Positions 47,201-56,522 of a stretch of 64,000 bases of DNA are shown here, one piece after another. The notes under the pieces are model-generated. The model was not told where the DNA came from and made no database searches. It saw only the letters and a list, made by a program, of their open reading frames with translations. The stretch spans positions 85,540,712 through 85,604,711 of the forward strand of contig JAVMKO010000009.1 of assembly GCA_032164245.1 (NCBI GenBank). Direction: 5' to 3'. This DNA comes from Sternotherus odoratus. Its lineage: Eukaryota; Chordata; Testudines; Kinosternidae. How positions within the stretch are numbered: position 1 is the first letter of the stretch; each line of letters opens with the position of its first letter. Position numbers and translations under genes: made by a program.

Positions 47201-50200
47201 TGCTCAAAGCAGGACCAACCCCAAATAAATCATCCCAGCCAGGGCTTTGTCAAGCCTGACCTTAAAAACCTCTGAGGAAAGAGATTCTACCACCTAAGTA
47301 ACCCATTCCAGTGCTTCACCACCCTCCTAGGGAAAAAGTGTTTCCTAATATCCAACCTAAACCTCTCCCAATGCAACTTGAGACCATTACTCCTTGTTCT
47401 GTCATCTGTCACCACTAAGGACAGTCTCTAGATCCATCCTCTTTAGAGCCCCCTTTCAGGTAGTTGAAAGCAGTTATCAAATCCCCCCTCAGTCTTCTCT
47501 TCTGTAGACTAAACAATCCCAGTTCTCTCAACCTCTCCTCATAAGTCATGCGCTCCAGGCCCCTAATCATTTTTGTTGCCCTTCCCTGAACTCTTTCCAA
47601 TTTTTCCACATCCTTCTTGTAGTGTGGGTCCCAAAATTGGACACAGTACCCCAGATGAGGCCTCACCAATGTCAAATAGAGGGGAACAATCACGTCCCTC
47701 GATCTGCTGGCAGTGCCCCTACTTATACAGCCCAAAATGCCATTAGCCTTCTTGGCAACAAGGGCACACTGTTGACTCATATTCAGCTTCTCATCCACTG
47801 TAATCCCTAGATCCTTTTCTACAGAACTGCTGCCTAGTCACTCAGTCCCTAGTCTGTAGCAGTGCATGGGATTCTTCATCCTAAATGCAGGACTCTGCAC
47901 TTCTTGTTGAACCTCATCCAATTTCTTTTGGCCCAATCCTCTGATTTGTCTAGGTCCCTCTGTATCCTATCCCTACCCTCCAGTGTATCTACCACTCCTC
48001 CCAGTTCAGTGTCATCTGCAAACTTGCTGAGGGTGACGTCCACGCCATCCTCCAGATCATTAATAAAGATATTGAATAAAACCGGCCCCAGGACCGACCC
48101 TTGGGGCACTCTACTTGATACCGGCTGCCAACTAGACATGGAGCCATTGATCACTACCCGTTGAGCCCGACCGATCCAGTCAGCTTCCTATCCACCTTGT
48201 GAGCCGTGAGCCATAGACCCTGGTGTCCAGGCCTCTCTTGCTTCCTCCCCTGCTACCATTCGGACACAGGCTTGGAACCTGAGCCTGTCCAATCCCAGCC
48301 AGCCCAGGCGTGAACACCCCCCGGCCTGGCGTCCGTGGCGCACTCCCGCCCCCAGCAGAAGGAGCAGCCGCTCTGAAATGACATTTCTGGAGCCACCACA
48401 GCATCACAACAGCCATGAACCAGGTCTCCAGACAAGTGCCAGGAACCTGTGGATGGCCAGTCCCGGGCCCTCTGCTCCCCCCGTGACTGCCAAGGCTCCC
48501 CCCACATGGGGAGCACCCACTTCAGGTTCTGGCTCACGAAAGCTTAGGCCCAAATAAACGCGTTAGTCTCTAAGGTGCCACAGGGACTCGTCTTTGCTGA
48601 TACAGACTAACATGGCTTTGAAATTTCTCTCCTCAGTTCCTCTCCTAAAACATGGGCACCTTCCTCCCAAGGGTGCCAATTGGGGGGGCAGGAGCCCCCC
48701 GGAGTTTCATACAGGGGGTCTCCCAGGTGGAGCTCGACATACCCAAATCCTGTGCCATAGTTTACACTGCCCATGTTACAGCATGACCAGGCTGCCGCAG
48801 CAGCGCTGTGAGGGCAGTGTAATCTCGCTCTATAGCGGGGGGAGGAGGGGAGCACTCTCCCGGCAATAGCCACCCGGCTCTATCACGGGCAGACGGTCTA
48901 CACAGGTGCTTTTTGTCCCTGAACGAGTTCTAGCTCTGAAAGGGACAGTGTAGGCACAGCCGTGGTGTGAGGGGAGAGTTCTGCAGGGGAGAGGTCACTA
49001 TTTTCTTCACAAACAGGCAGGGTTATTAAGGTAAGAGAGGGCTGGTGATTAAATGAAGGGTATGGAGGTTTAGGTGTTAAAGGGGTTGTTTTAGAGCAGT
49101 GGTTCCCAAACCAGGGTTTGTGAACTGCTGGGGGTTCATGAAATGTTCCAGGGGGTTTACAGGGAAAGATTCCCTAATGGCCGACAGAGCTGTCCCTAGG
49201 GACCCCGGGCAACCCAGGGCGAGTAGCTTGGAGCCTTCCAAGAGCTAAGCAGATCAAAGCAAGCATCTATTACACTGAGGAGATTTACACTTCAAGACTC
49301 CTTATAAGAAATGGAAAGGGAGGGGGATATTTTTGCTGTTTTTAAAATTAAATAGGCAGCTGGTGGTGTTTTTAAAATGATGAAGAACAAGTGAAAGCTT
49401 TGTTGTAATGTGCATTGTTTGCCTGGAATGTTTGTGTAGGAGGAACTCTGAGTTGGCTTCTCAAATACCTTCAGACTGTTTCACATCTGAAACATAGGAG
49501 CTTTGTCTTAGAACAGACTTATTCAAAGTGATACAAGCTACAAGAGTGAGGTCTTGGATGTGTGTTGCCATTTTCATAACGTAATAAAATACTGTAATGA
49601 TAAATTATTAATAGTGGGTAAAAAGCATGTAATAAAAACCAATTGTATATTTCTAAGATCACAGCTTTTATAATTTATACTCGGGTAAAGGTGAAAATCC
49701 CTGGCAATATTCAGTTTTGGAGGGAGGGGGTTTCTTCAGATTGGACATTTTAGTGAAAGGGGTTCACATATTGTTAGAGTTTGGGAACCACTGTTTCAGA
49801 GAGAACAGGGGATTCAGAAAAAACACTGCAAAGCACTAAGCCTAGGTTACATTCAGAAAAGGGGGTGAGATTTGGGGGCATAGGTGAAAAGGAGTCAGAC
49901 GCAGGGCAGGGCCACCAGCGTCTAGACACATTCCCACTCTACCTGTGGTACTTATGGGGCCTCATCACCGTAGTATGTGAAGTGCAGCCTCACAAGGTCT
50001 AACCCAGGGGTAGCCAACCTATGGCACGGTGCCAAAGGCGGCACACAAGATGATTTTCAGTGGCACTCACAGTGCCTGGCTCCTGGCCACCAGTCTGGGG
50101 GGCTCTGCATTTTAAAAGAAGTTTCTTAAACATTTTAAAAACCTCATTTACTTTCTGTCACGGAGTGTCCGGGGCGATGGTCTGGATCTTGCTCCCTATG

Positions 50201-53200
50201 AAGCCACTTAGGACTCCCGGGGAAAGTGTCCTCTCTGTACACAGCCTGTCTCCAAGGCTAGGAGCTTTAGAGGTTCCCGTTTCAACCTTCCTGGGTCCAA
50301 CCTCGGAGCATTCAGCACCTTCTGCCCCTCCATGCGCTTCCCCCAGCGAGCCCGCCCAGGCGGGGTCCTGGGGGAGCCCGTGGATTCTGCACCCCACTCC
50401 ACAGTCAGACGTGACTCTCAGCCAGCCAGTAAAACAGAGGTTTATTAGAGGACTTCTATCTGGTCTAACCCAGACCATACAGCGAGCGTGAGCCCTCACC
50501 TGGATCCATTTTGGGGGCCAGAGAGTGAGATCACCCCTCTGCCCTTCCCTGTCTGACTCTACCTAGCTTCAGCCTTCAAACCGAAAGTCACTCTCTCCAG
50601 CCCCTCCCCCCCCCCACTCAGCCAGGTCAGGTCACCTGACCTCCCTCCAACAGGTTCAGGTGGCCTCTTTGTTATTCAACACTTCCAGCCAATGCCTTTC
50701 AGATAGGGCAGGCCGCAAGACAGCTTATGCTGTGTCTATGCTTTGCATCAAGAAATGCATAGGGGAAACTGAGGCACCCACACACTATTCCTACTCCATC
50801 CCACTTTCCATACAATAGTTTAGTTCTATATTATAGATCAGGGTCGGCAACCTTTCAGAAGTGGTGTGCTGAGTCTTCGTTTACTCAGGGCTTATCTGGA
50901 AGGGTCCAGGCTTTGGGCGGAAGGGGAGGGACTGAGGGGGGGTCAGTCCACCCCCACTCTGGTGTTTTCTCCACAGGCTACTGCTAGCCGGGGTCTCAGC
51001 CCACTGCTGAGTGAAGGTGAAGGCGCTGAGTGGGGCAGGCAGGGGGAACCCCAGAGTGGCTGAGCGGATCTAAACACACTTAGAAGTTCTGGTGCTTTGT
51101 AAACCCCACTAGATACCTAGCTGCATCTTTGGGTGCCTATAAACCTTAGAAATTCTGTCCTTAAACCACTGGCCTGGGTCAGACACGAAAACCATGACGG
51201 GACTAGAACCCAGGTCTCAGAACTAGCTCCCTATCCAACAGATCAGCCTCTCTCTGCTGCAGCAGAGGACTCTGACAGATGGGAGCAAAACCAAGGTGGC
51301 CAGTTCTCCAAGACTCCAGCAAGCTGTCCCAGGAGGTTGGGATGGAGGTCATGGTTGACAGCATGAAAATCAGCATAGAAAGAAGAGATCACTTAACTCC
51401 CAAGGGACAGCAGGTTCTGCCCCAGGCTGGGTCGTAGAGCAACGACTGCTGTGCAATGTTACATTTTAACTGAACACCAGAGTGGGGTGTCATTTTTTGT
51501 CCTAGGTTTGAGAAAAGGAAAGAACCAGGAAGTGTCAGAAGATTCCGATGTGATTATACATCACAGTCTTAGGGGTTTCCACTGTATCCAGGCCAACTGC
51601 AGAAGAACAGAAATTACATCCACAGAGTCCATAAAGTCAATGATTAGTGTCATGATTTGTATTATTCACTGGGCACCATCTGTGTGCTCACACTGTTCAG
51701 AATATGCCAGACAATAGAGTCCCTGAGAGCCAGTGTGTATAAAGTGTGTAGCCCTGAATAAGATGGCTCAGATATGTACGTATGAAGTAGTTAGAACCAC
51801 ATGCCATCCCCTGTTCACTCTGATGTTTATATCTAAGATGGGGGTCATTGGTGGCAATAGAAGTTTTACTGGATTAAGGACTAGATGATTTGACCCTCCA
51901 AGTTTTTTTCAAACCTAGCCAGTGTTCCTTAAGCGACTTGACAAGGTGTGAGAACATGTTCGTATTAGAGCTGAGTGGCTCTAATATTTATTATATCTTT
52001 TTTTTAAACATAGGAATTAGACACAGTGCTCCTGCCGGCTAAATTCTAAGTTACCTGCAAAAAAGCCAAAACAAACCCTAGAGTTCCCAGGTTCCTAAGT
52101 AGCCCTTGGAATCACGATTAAAGTCGTGTTCCCCCCATCCCCCTTCCCATATCTGAAATGGCACGGATGGTGTTCCCCCCCCACCTCCTCCCCACCCGCT
52201 ACCCATGGATACTGAAGGAAGGAGCAGTTGGAAGAGGCACTTGGCACTACTAGGTGGCGGCATCCCCACCTACCTGGGCAGCAGGCTGCGTCTCCTCGCT
52301 GGATCCCTGGCTTGTTTTTCCAGTGGCAGCCGCTTTCTGCATGCTGGGTCGGGCATCGCCCAGGGACAGTCTGGCTGCTCTCCCCGCGGAGGCGATGCCT
52401 CTGCTCCTGGGAGGCAGGCCTGCTCTCAGCAGCTCTCGAGAAGCTCGCCGCAATTCAAAGGAAGCCAGGGCCAGACTCCTATTTGCTCTTGGGGTGGTAA
52501 AGGCCACGGGCAGGGATTGGATACCAGCTTGGCCTTCAGCACTGGCACAGCTCGTGGAAGACACAGGCAGTGCGGTACTCCTGGCAGCTGGCTTGAGACT
52601 GCCCTTGCCACAGGACTCCTCGGGTAGGTTCCTGCCCTTGGACACGGTGCTCTGGGTTATCTCGGGTGCTGCGGACTTGCAGCCCGCCTGACTTGGGCAG
52701 GTTAGCTCCCTCGGCACTGAACGCCTAGAGGAGCTTGGGTCCCTCTGCTCCAAGTCATCTCCGAGGGGGCTGCCCGTCACGAAGTGAAACTTTGCTGGCC
52801 CCATCAGCGGAGTAGAGGTTGCAAAGGAAACGGAGCCCAAGGAAACGGTGCTTTCGTTGGAGCCGATCTCCAGGTCGCGGGTTCGATACGCCGCCCTGCT
52901 CCGCTCTAGCTCGTCCGCCTCGGACTCCTTGAAGCTGGACTGGTCAGCCGGGGGCTCCCTGTCCGCGGGCAGGGTCAGGGTGGAGCCCAGCGGGGTAGCA
53001 GCGGAGACCTCGAAGGTGATCTGCCGAAGGGACGCGCTGGAGTGACCAGAGCCCGGTAGCTCCACGGTGAGGTTCAGAGCATTCAGCGCCAGCAGGCCTG
53101 GCAATGCCCCGGGCTCCCGATCCCCCGGCCCCTCTTCCTCCTGCGGGCGAGCTCGGGGCTCGCTGCCCCGCCGGTCTGCGCCGCGGGGTGTCTCCGCCCG

Positions 53201-53719
53201 CTCCGGGGACAGGCCGCCCGCCGGCTCGCGCCCCAGCGACCAGGTGGTCTCCAAGGGCAGCGGCTCGGCCTCGATGGTGGCGAGCTCGGGGCCGGCCCGC
53301 TCCAGCCGCCGCACGATGGCCCGGCACTCCTCGGCGAAGAAGCTGCGGAAGAGCGGGCTGCCCGGCGAGCCGCACCCCGGCCGCAGGCCCGCCTGGCGCA
53401 GCAGGTCGGGGGACCGGGCCCCCAGCCCCGCCCCGCAGGGCGCCCCCGCGGGCTCGGCGAGCTCCGGCTCCTCCTCCCACACCGGGCTCAGGTACCGCTG
53501 CTTCCGAGCGCGGGCGGGCGGGGCCGCGCCCCCCCCGGGGTCTTCGGCGCCCGCCTGGCCGAGCCCGGCCCCGCGCCCCTCCCACGCGGACCCCGCAGCC
53601 TGCGCGGGTGACGCCTCGGCCCCGCCGTCCTGCCGCAAGCCGGGCCCGTGGGCAGCGTCACGCGTGGGGCTCCCCGGGCCGCCCCACGCGTGTCCGGCCC
53701 CGGGCCGCGGCGCCTCCAT
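41090..53719 (-). CDS. Unrecognised Pro/Ser/Arg-rich protein with C-terminal coiled coil, about 11 exons
   Basis: Exons inferred in transcript order: 52274-53719, 46922-47118, 46686-46817, 46202-46324, 45800-45907, 43755-43858, 43477-43581, 43251-43358, 41750-41822, 41429-41497, 41090-41202. All borders are GT-AG. From the second exon on, every phase agrees across nine junctions, which random sequence would not give. The first junction does not fit (phase 0 into phase 2), so one exon in 47.2-52.2 kb is probably missed. The product, about 860 aa or more, is disordered and basic, with short S/P-R/K motifs ([18 protein letters not shown]), and ends in a heptad-like coiled coil ([36 protein letters not shown]). 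I do not recognise the family. Composition and a CCAAT-rich promoter recall mitotic-spindle proteins such as tastin or PSRC1, but I see no diagnostic domain. Confidence 0.65.
41429..41497 (-). CDS. Coiled-coil gene, coiled-coil exon 2
   Basis: Reads [22 protein letters not shown], continuing the heptads. Acceptor CTGTTCCTCAG, donor GGCAG|GTAGGT. Confidence 0.7.
41750..41822 (-). CDS. Coiled-coil gene, coiled-coil exon 1
   Basis: Reads [24 protein letters not shown]: a clear heptad pattern (L/V at a/d positions). Acceptor CTTTCCTCTGTCAG, donor CTTG|GTATGT. Confidence 0.7.
42123..42999. mobile_element. hAT-type element with perfect 8-bp target duplication
   Basis: Ends CAGGGGTGGGGAACCT and AGGTTCCCCACCCCTG (right copy reads aaaaggttccccacccctg), flanked by GTTTAGAA at 42115-42122 and 43000-43007. 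877 bp, non-coding, with a G-rich degenerate tandem stretch at 42420-42720. It lies in an intron of the coiled-coil gene. Confidence 0.92.
43251..43358 (-). CDS. Coiled-coil gene, exon
   Basis: Reads [36 protein letters not shown]. Acceptor CGCCCCCCAG, donor CCTGG|GTGTGAG. Phase 0 at both ends; the intron before it is only about 118 bp. Confidence 0.55.
43477..43581 (-). CDS. Coiled-coil gene, exon
   Basis: Reads [35 protein letters not shown]. Acceptor CTGAATGCAG, donor [26 protein letters not shown] is helical. Confidence 0.6.
43755..43858 (-). CDS. Coiled-coil gene, exon
   Basis: Reads [34 protein letters not shown]. Acceptor TCTCTGCAG, donor ATGCAG|GTAACC, phase 0 out. The preceding intron carries an RTE fragment and an LTR. 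Confidence 0.6.
44205..44775 (+). mobile_element. RTE-type LINE, both ends with the middle deleted
   Basis: An endonuclease-domain start reads [20 protein letters not shown] and [20 protein letters not shown]. After a short gap follows the family's 3' end ([20 protein letters not shown]) and a short tandem tail, taagtaagtaagtaag. Most of ORF2, including reverse transcriptase, is absent. Confidence 0.8.
44936..45400 (+). mobile_element. LTR, same family as 50156, 3' end unclear
   Basis: Begins TGTGACGGAGTAGG, contains 'ctaataaacctctgtttcac' and 'aactgtggatttggggtgca'. The far end is not located. It lies in an intron of the coiled-coil gene. Confidence 0.65.
45800..45907 (-). CDS. Coiled-coil gene, exon
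   Basis: Reads [37 protein letters not shown]. Acceptor TTGCTTTCTAG, donor TGCAG|GTGAGC. Confidence 0.6.
46202..46324 (-). CDS. Coiled-coil gene, basic exon
   Basis: Reads [40 protein letters not shown]. Strongly basic, with two SP-R/K motifs of the kind CDKs or microtubule-binding tails use (inference). Donor CCTAG|GTAAAG. Confidence 0.65.
46686..46817 (-). CDS. Coiled-coil gene, exon
   Basis: Reads [20 protein letters not shown] and [17 protein letters not shown]. Acceptor TTCCCCAG, donor GGAAA|GTAACT. Phases join both neighbours. Confidence 0.6.
46922..47118 (-). CDS. Coiled-coil gene, exon
   Basis: Reads [20 protein letters not shown], then [20 protein letters not shown] and ends KLPTHP. 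Acceptor CTAGCTCCCTGCCAG, donor CACCCAG|GTGAGT. The incoming phase (2) does not match the first exon (0). Confidence 0.55.
47145..48200 (-). mobile_element. CR1 LINE, 3' kilobase
   Basis: 3' end 'gaatcatagaatatcagggt', 'tggaagggacctcgggaggt'. Minus strand encodes the RT catalytic core ([18 protein letters not shown]) and the C-terminal part ([20 protein letters not shown]) in broken frames. It abuts the acceptor of the exon ending at 47118. Confidence 0.92.
48526..48612 (-). mobile_element. Dispersed reptilian repeat, reversed copy
   Basis: 'gctcacgaaagcttaggccc', 'gttagtctctaaggtgccac' and 'gatacagactaacatggc' are the reverse complement of the element at 33058. Confidence 0.6.
49097..49793. 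mobile_element. hAT-type element, 697 bp
   Basis: Inverted ends CAGTGGTTCCCAAACC and GTTTGGGAACCACTG, with flanks TTTTAGAG and TTTCAGAG (7 of 8 identical). Non-coding, AT-rich right half. Confidence 0.9.
50005..50836. mobile_element. hAT-type element split by a solo LTR
   Basis: Left end CAGGGGTAGCCAACCTATGG; the interior resumes after the LTR with 'catacaatagtttagttcta'. From 50838 a second end, CAGGGTCGGCAACC, opens another copy or its opposite terminus. The original right end is not clear. Confidence 0.7.
50156..50803 (-). mobile_element. Solo LTR, 648 bp, with 5-bp target duplication
   Basis: Begins TGTCACGGAGTGTCC and ends CTACTCCATCCCA. Flanked by CTTTC at 50151-50155 and 50804-50808. 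The reverse strand carries the AATAAA seen as 'aaacagaggtttatt'. It is an LTR-retroelement or endogenous-retrovirus LTR with no internal genes. Confidence 0.9.
50838..52273. other. Intron of the coiled-coil gene
   Basis: Apart from the hAT end at 50838 and a possible reversed tRNA-like SINE near 51130-51250 ('gggactagaacccaggtctc'), nothing clear. The exon missing from the gene model may lie here or in 48.2-49.1 kb. Confidence 0.4.
52274..53719 (-). CDS. Coiled-coil gene, large first coding exon
   Basis: 482 codons from ATG 53719 (context GAGATGG) to donor CCCAG|GTAGGT. The frame continues upstream without a stop, but the only earlier in-frame start is GTG at 53749. Contains [38 protein letters not shown] and a Ser/Arg-rich end ([20 protein letters not shown]). 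Low-complexity Pro/Gly/Arg dominates the first 130 residues. Confidence 0.75.
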
Positions 53720-54000
53720 CTCGCGACACGCGCCGGCGAACCCGCCCACGCGCGACTCGCTCCCCGCGCGGCGCCCGGGAATGTGGAACCCCCGGCCCGC
53801 CCCGCTTTCATACGCAGCTCCTCGCGGCTATTGGGCGCCTCGCCACCAATCAGCGCCCTCTATTCTCTCAGCCAACCACCGCGCAGCCAATCGCCTGGAC
53901 ACGTGCCCGTTGCTCACCAATAGAAACGGGGATCGCTGCGCGGCGGACACTGCTCTGTCCAATGGGGTCTCTCCGCCCTGGGCCGCCGTTCCACGTGGGC
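53720..54000 (-). promoter_or_regulatory. CpG-rich promoter of the coiled-coil gene with CCAAT boxes
   Basis: Within 250 bp upstream of the ATG lie ATTGG at 53830-53834 and CCAAT at 53846-53850, 53887-53891, 53917-53921 and 53959-53963. Most are 30-42 bp apart, as in NF-Y-bound promoters of G2/M genes. No TATA box or clear CHR element was seen. Confidence 0.6.
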
Positions 54001-54039
54001 GAGGCCGCTAGTTCCCCGCGGGGGGGACGCGCTTTGACT

Positions 54040-55950
54040 GGGGGCTCCCAGGTGGAGGTCGCGGGGGGGGAGGGGGCGTCCCAGGCCGACCGGGGGGGGG
54101 CCTCGCGCAGGGCCCACCCCAGGGAGGCAGACACGGGTGATAAGGCAGCCCCCACCGCCTGGAGTATCCCCGGGGGTCTTAAGGGTGGAGAGCCCCCTGC
54201 ACCAACCAAGTGCCCGGGGGTCCCCCCAGCGTAGTCCAGGTGGTTTCTGCCAGGACCCATCCCCACACACCAAGGGAGGTTGCACCGCCTGCACACGTGG
54301 CCGGGGTAGCAGGGGCTCGGTGAGGAGGTCCACCCCCTCAGGAGCCACAAAGGAGTTGGTAACAGCCAAGAGCTTCTGGTAGGAGCCCAGCAGCTCTGAG
54401 GTCCCTCGAGACCCCATGGGTGGAGTAAAAGGAGCTGCTGGTCATATGAGAGCCCTGGGAGGCAGCGGAGAAACATGTGCGCCAGGGGGCTCCATGCCAG
54501 ACACCTGCGGGAGTCTCTGCAGAAGATGGCACCCCCTGTCTTCCCTGCTCCAGGGAAGACTCAAGACCCCTTCAGAGACCCAGTGCAGTCCTGGCCAGAA
54601 AACCTCCCGAGCGACCCTCCGGAGCCAGGCCAGGATTCCCAGGGCCAGGCTCAGGGTGTTGAGTGGGTGCCAGAGCATGGACAGGACAAGCTGGTTCAGC
54701 ACCCTCCCTCACAGGGAGCAGCACCGGAGTCCTGTCCATCTCCACAGCCACTCACCCACCCCAGCTCACCTGGGTCCTGGACCACAAGGAACACGTCATC
54801 AGCATTCACCAACAGGACCGGCCGCAGCTCGGGCTCTCCCAGCACCACCCCCTTCAGCGTCCGACAGAGGAAGGGCTGGATTGCCAGAGTATACAGCCAT
54901 CCTAACAGCGGACATCCCAGACACACCCTTCTCCCAAGCTAATCGCCTTGATCAGGGTCTAATGGAGCCAGACTAAACACTCTGCAAAAGCGTACAGCAC
55001 CTGGAGAGAACCCACAAACTGGGGCCAGAAACTGAACTCTGCAGAGTGCCCAGGAGCTCTGTGGTCCATCCTGTCCACTGCCTTCTGGTCCAGGGAAAGG
55101 CATGTGAACAACTGACCCTCCCTACAGCTGAGCTCCAGGAGATCCTGGATCAAATACAAATTATCAAAGAGGGAATGGCCCAGGATGGTGTAGTTCTGCT
55201 TGGGATGGACCATGTACACTAGCATAGACCCCAGCTGCACCGAGATGGCCGTTGCTGCGACTTTGTAGTCTGTGCAGAGGAGTGAGACAGGACACCAGTT
55301 CCAAAGGTCACTGAGGTCCCCCCTCTTCAGAAGGAAAGTGAGCACAGCTCACCTGCAGGACAAGGGGAGGACCTTGCTCCCCAAGGACTTTGCCCAGATG
55401 GTGACAAGATTCAGGCCACCGACATCCCTGAACATGCAGTAGAACTCCAGTCAGCCCGTCCATGCCCAGAGATTAGTTGGCATAAGATGGAGGGCTTCCG
55501 AGAACTCTGCCAGAGTGAGAGGCAGCTTCAGCTGGTCGCCTGTGCTGACCATCAGGAGTTCATCCCAGAGCATCTGCAAACATTGGCGTCGGATGGATCC
55601 GGGGAGAAAAGGCCGGCCTAGAAGGCCCTGTCCCTTTCCCACATCTCCTCTGGATCTGTAAGGGGTGCCGTCCTCCGCCAAAAGGCAGGTGATGTGCTTT
55701 GCAAGGGGAAGTGCTTAGCATGTCACCAAACCTGGCCCCAAGTTCGCAGGTTGGGCACCGTGAAAGCGAGGAACATCCAATGAACGGCCACCTCTGACAG
55801 CATGGTGCAGTGATTGACCCAGCATCACACACAGCATTCCAGCACATGGAAGGGTGATCAGCAGGGTTGGAACCGTTAGATCCACCCCACAGCTGTTTGC
55901 CACTTGAGCTAACACAGTAACTGACTACAGGTGCAGGTTGTCATCCACTC
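54040..55950 (-). mobile_element. Tx1/L1-like LINE, decayed ORF2
   Basis: Broken frames on the minus strand encode fingers/palm pieces (RGDLSDLWNWCPVSLLCTDY, FDNLYLIQDLLELSCREGQL), a palm active-site block (LVNADDVFLVV, where YADD would be expected) and thumb pieces (LNQLVLSMLWHPLNTLSLAL). Same family type as 21601-22290. It starts about 40 bp beyond the promoter of the coiled-coil gene. Frameshifts rule out activity. Confidence 0.8.
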
Positions 55951-56516
55951 GGTAAACCAGCACTGAGGTGGAGGAGACACTTGGCCATTGAGTTTCCACA
56001 GATATTTGCTGACAGGAGAGATGTTCAGGCTCATGGTTCTGGAGGAGTATGTGGTCTAGTCAGTGTTTACAGATTCTTCTGGCCATGGTCCCCCCCAAGC
56101 CTGACTTCTGTCCAGCCCCTCCATCCGGTCTTTCCCCAGGTTTCCTCTGCCTAGTCTCCCTGCGCCAATCTTCCCCTGCCTTTGTCCAATTTTAGTCCCC
56201 TCTCATCTACTAGACCCCAGTATCTTTGCCTAGCCAGGCCCCAGCTCCTGTCCTGGCCCTTGACTCCTCATTCACTTTCCCTCTCCTTGCCCCGTGAGTC
56301 CCAGCCTATCCCCAGAGCTCATCTGACCCCTGTGATTCTGGTTTTTTATTTTAACAGTTGCTGGGAATTTATTGGTGTGTTACCAAAAAACAGGTGAAAA
56401 ATCAGTGCACAAAATCACCCCCACAGTGTTCTGGGTAAATATCAGGGGATAGGAAGACAGAAAAAGCAACAGAGAAAAGAAAGAATATTGAAGTAAGAGC
56501 AGGTTATGCAGTGGTT

Positions 56517-56522
56517 TATTTA
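56517..56522 (-). terminator. Candidate poly(A) signal AATAAA for SNX12
   Basis: Minus-strand AATAAA (plus 'ggtttatttaa') with U-rich sequence about 30-60 nt downstream (TTTCTTTCTTTTCTCTG type). Confidence 0.4.

Noticed and set aside
48253..48537. 94-aa minus-strand frame as the missing exon
   Set aside because: No matching acceptor/donor phases were seen and the sequence has repeat-like flanks; left open rather than called.
53720..53749. Start of the coiled-coil protein at 53749
   Set aside because: The codon there is GTG; the first ATG in frame is at 53719 with a good context.
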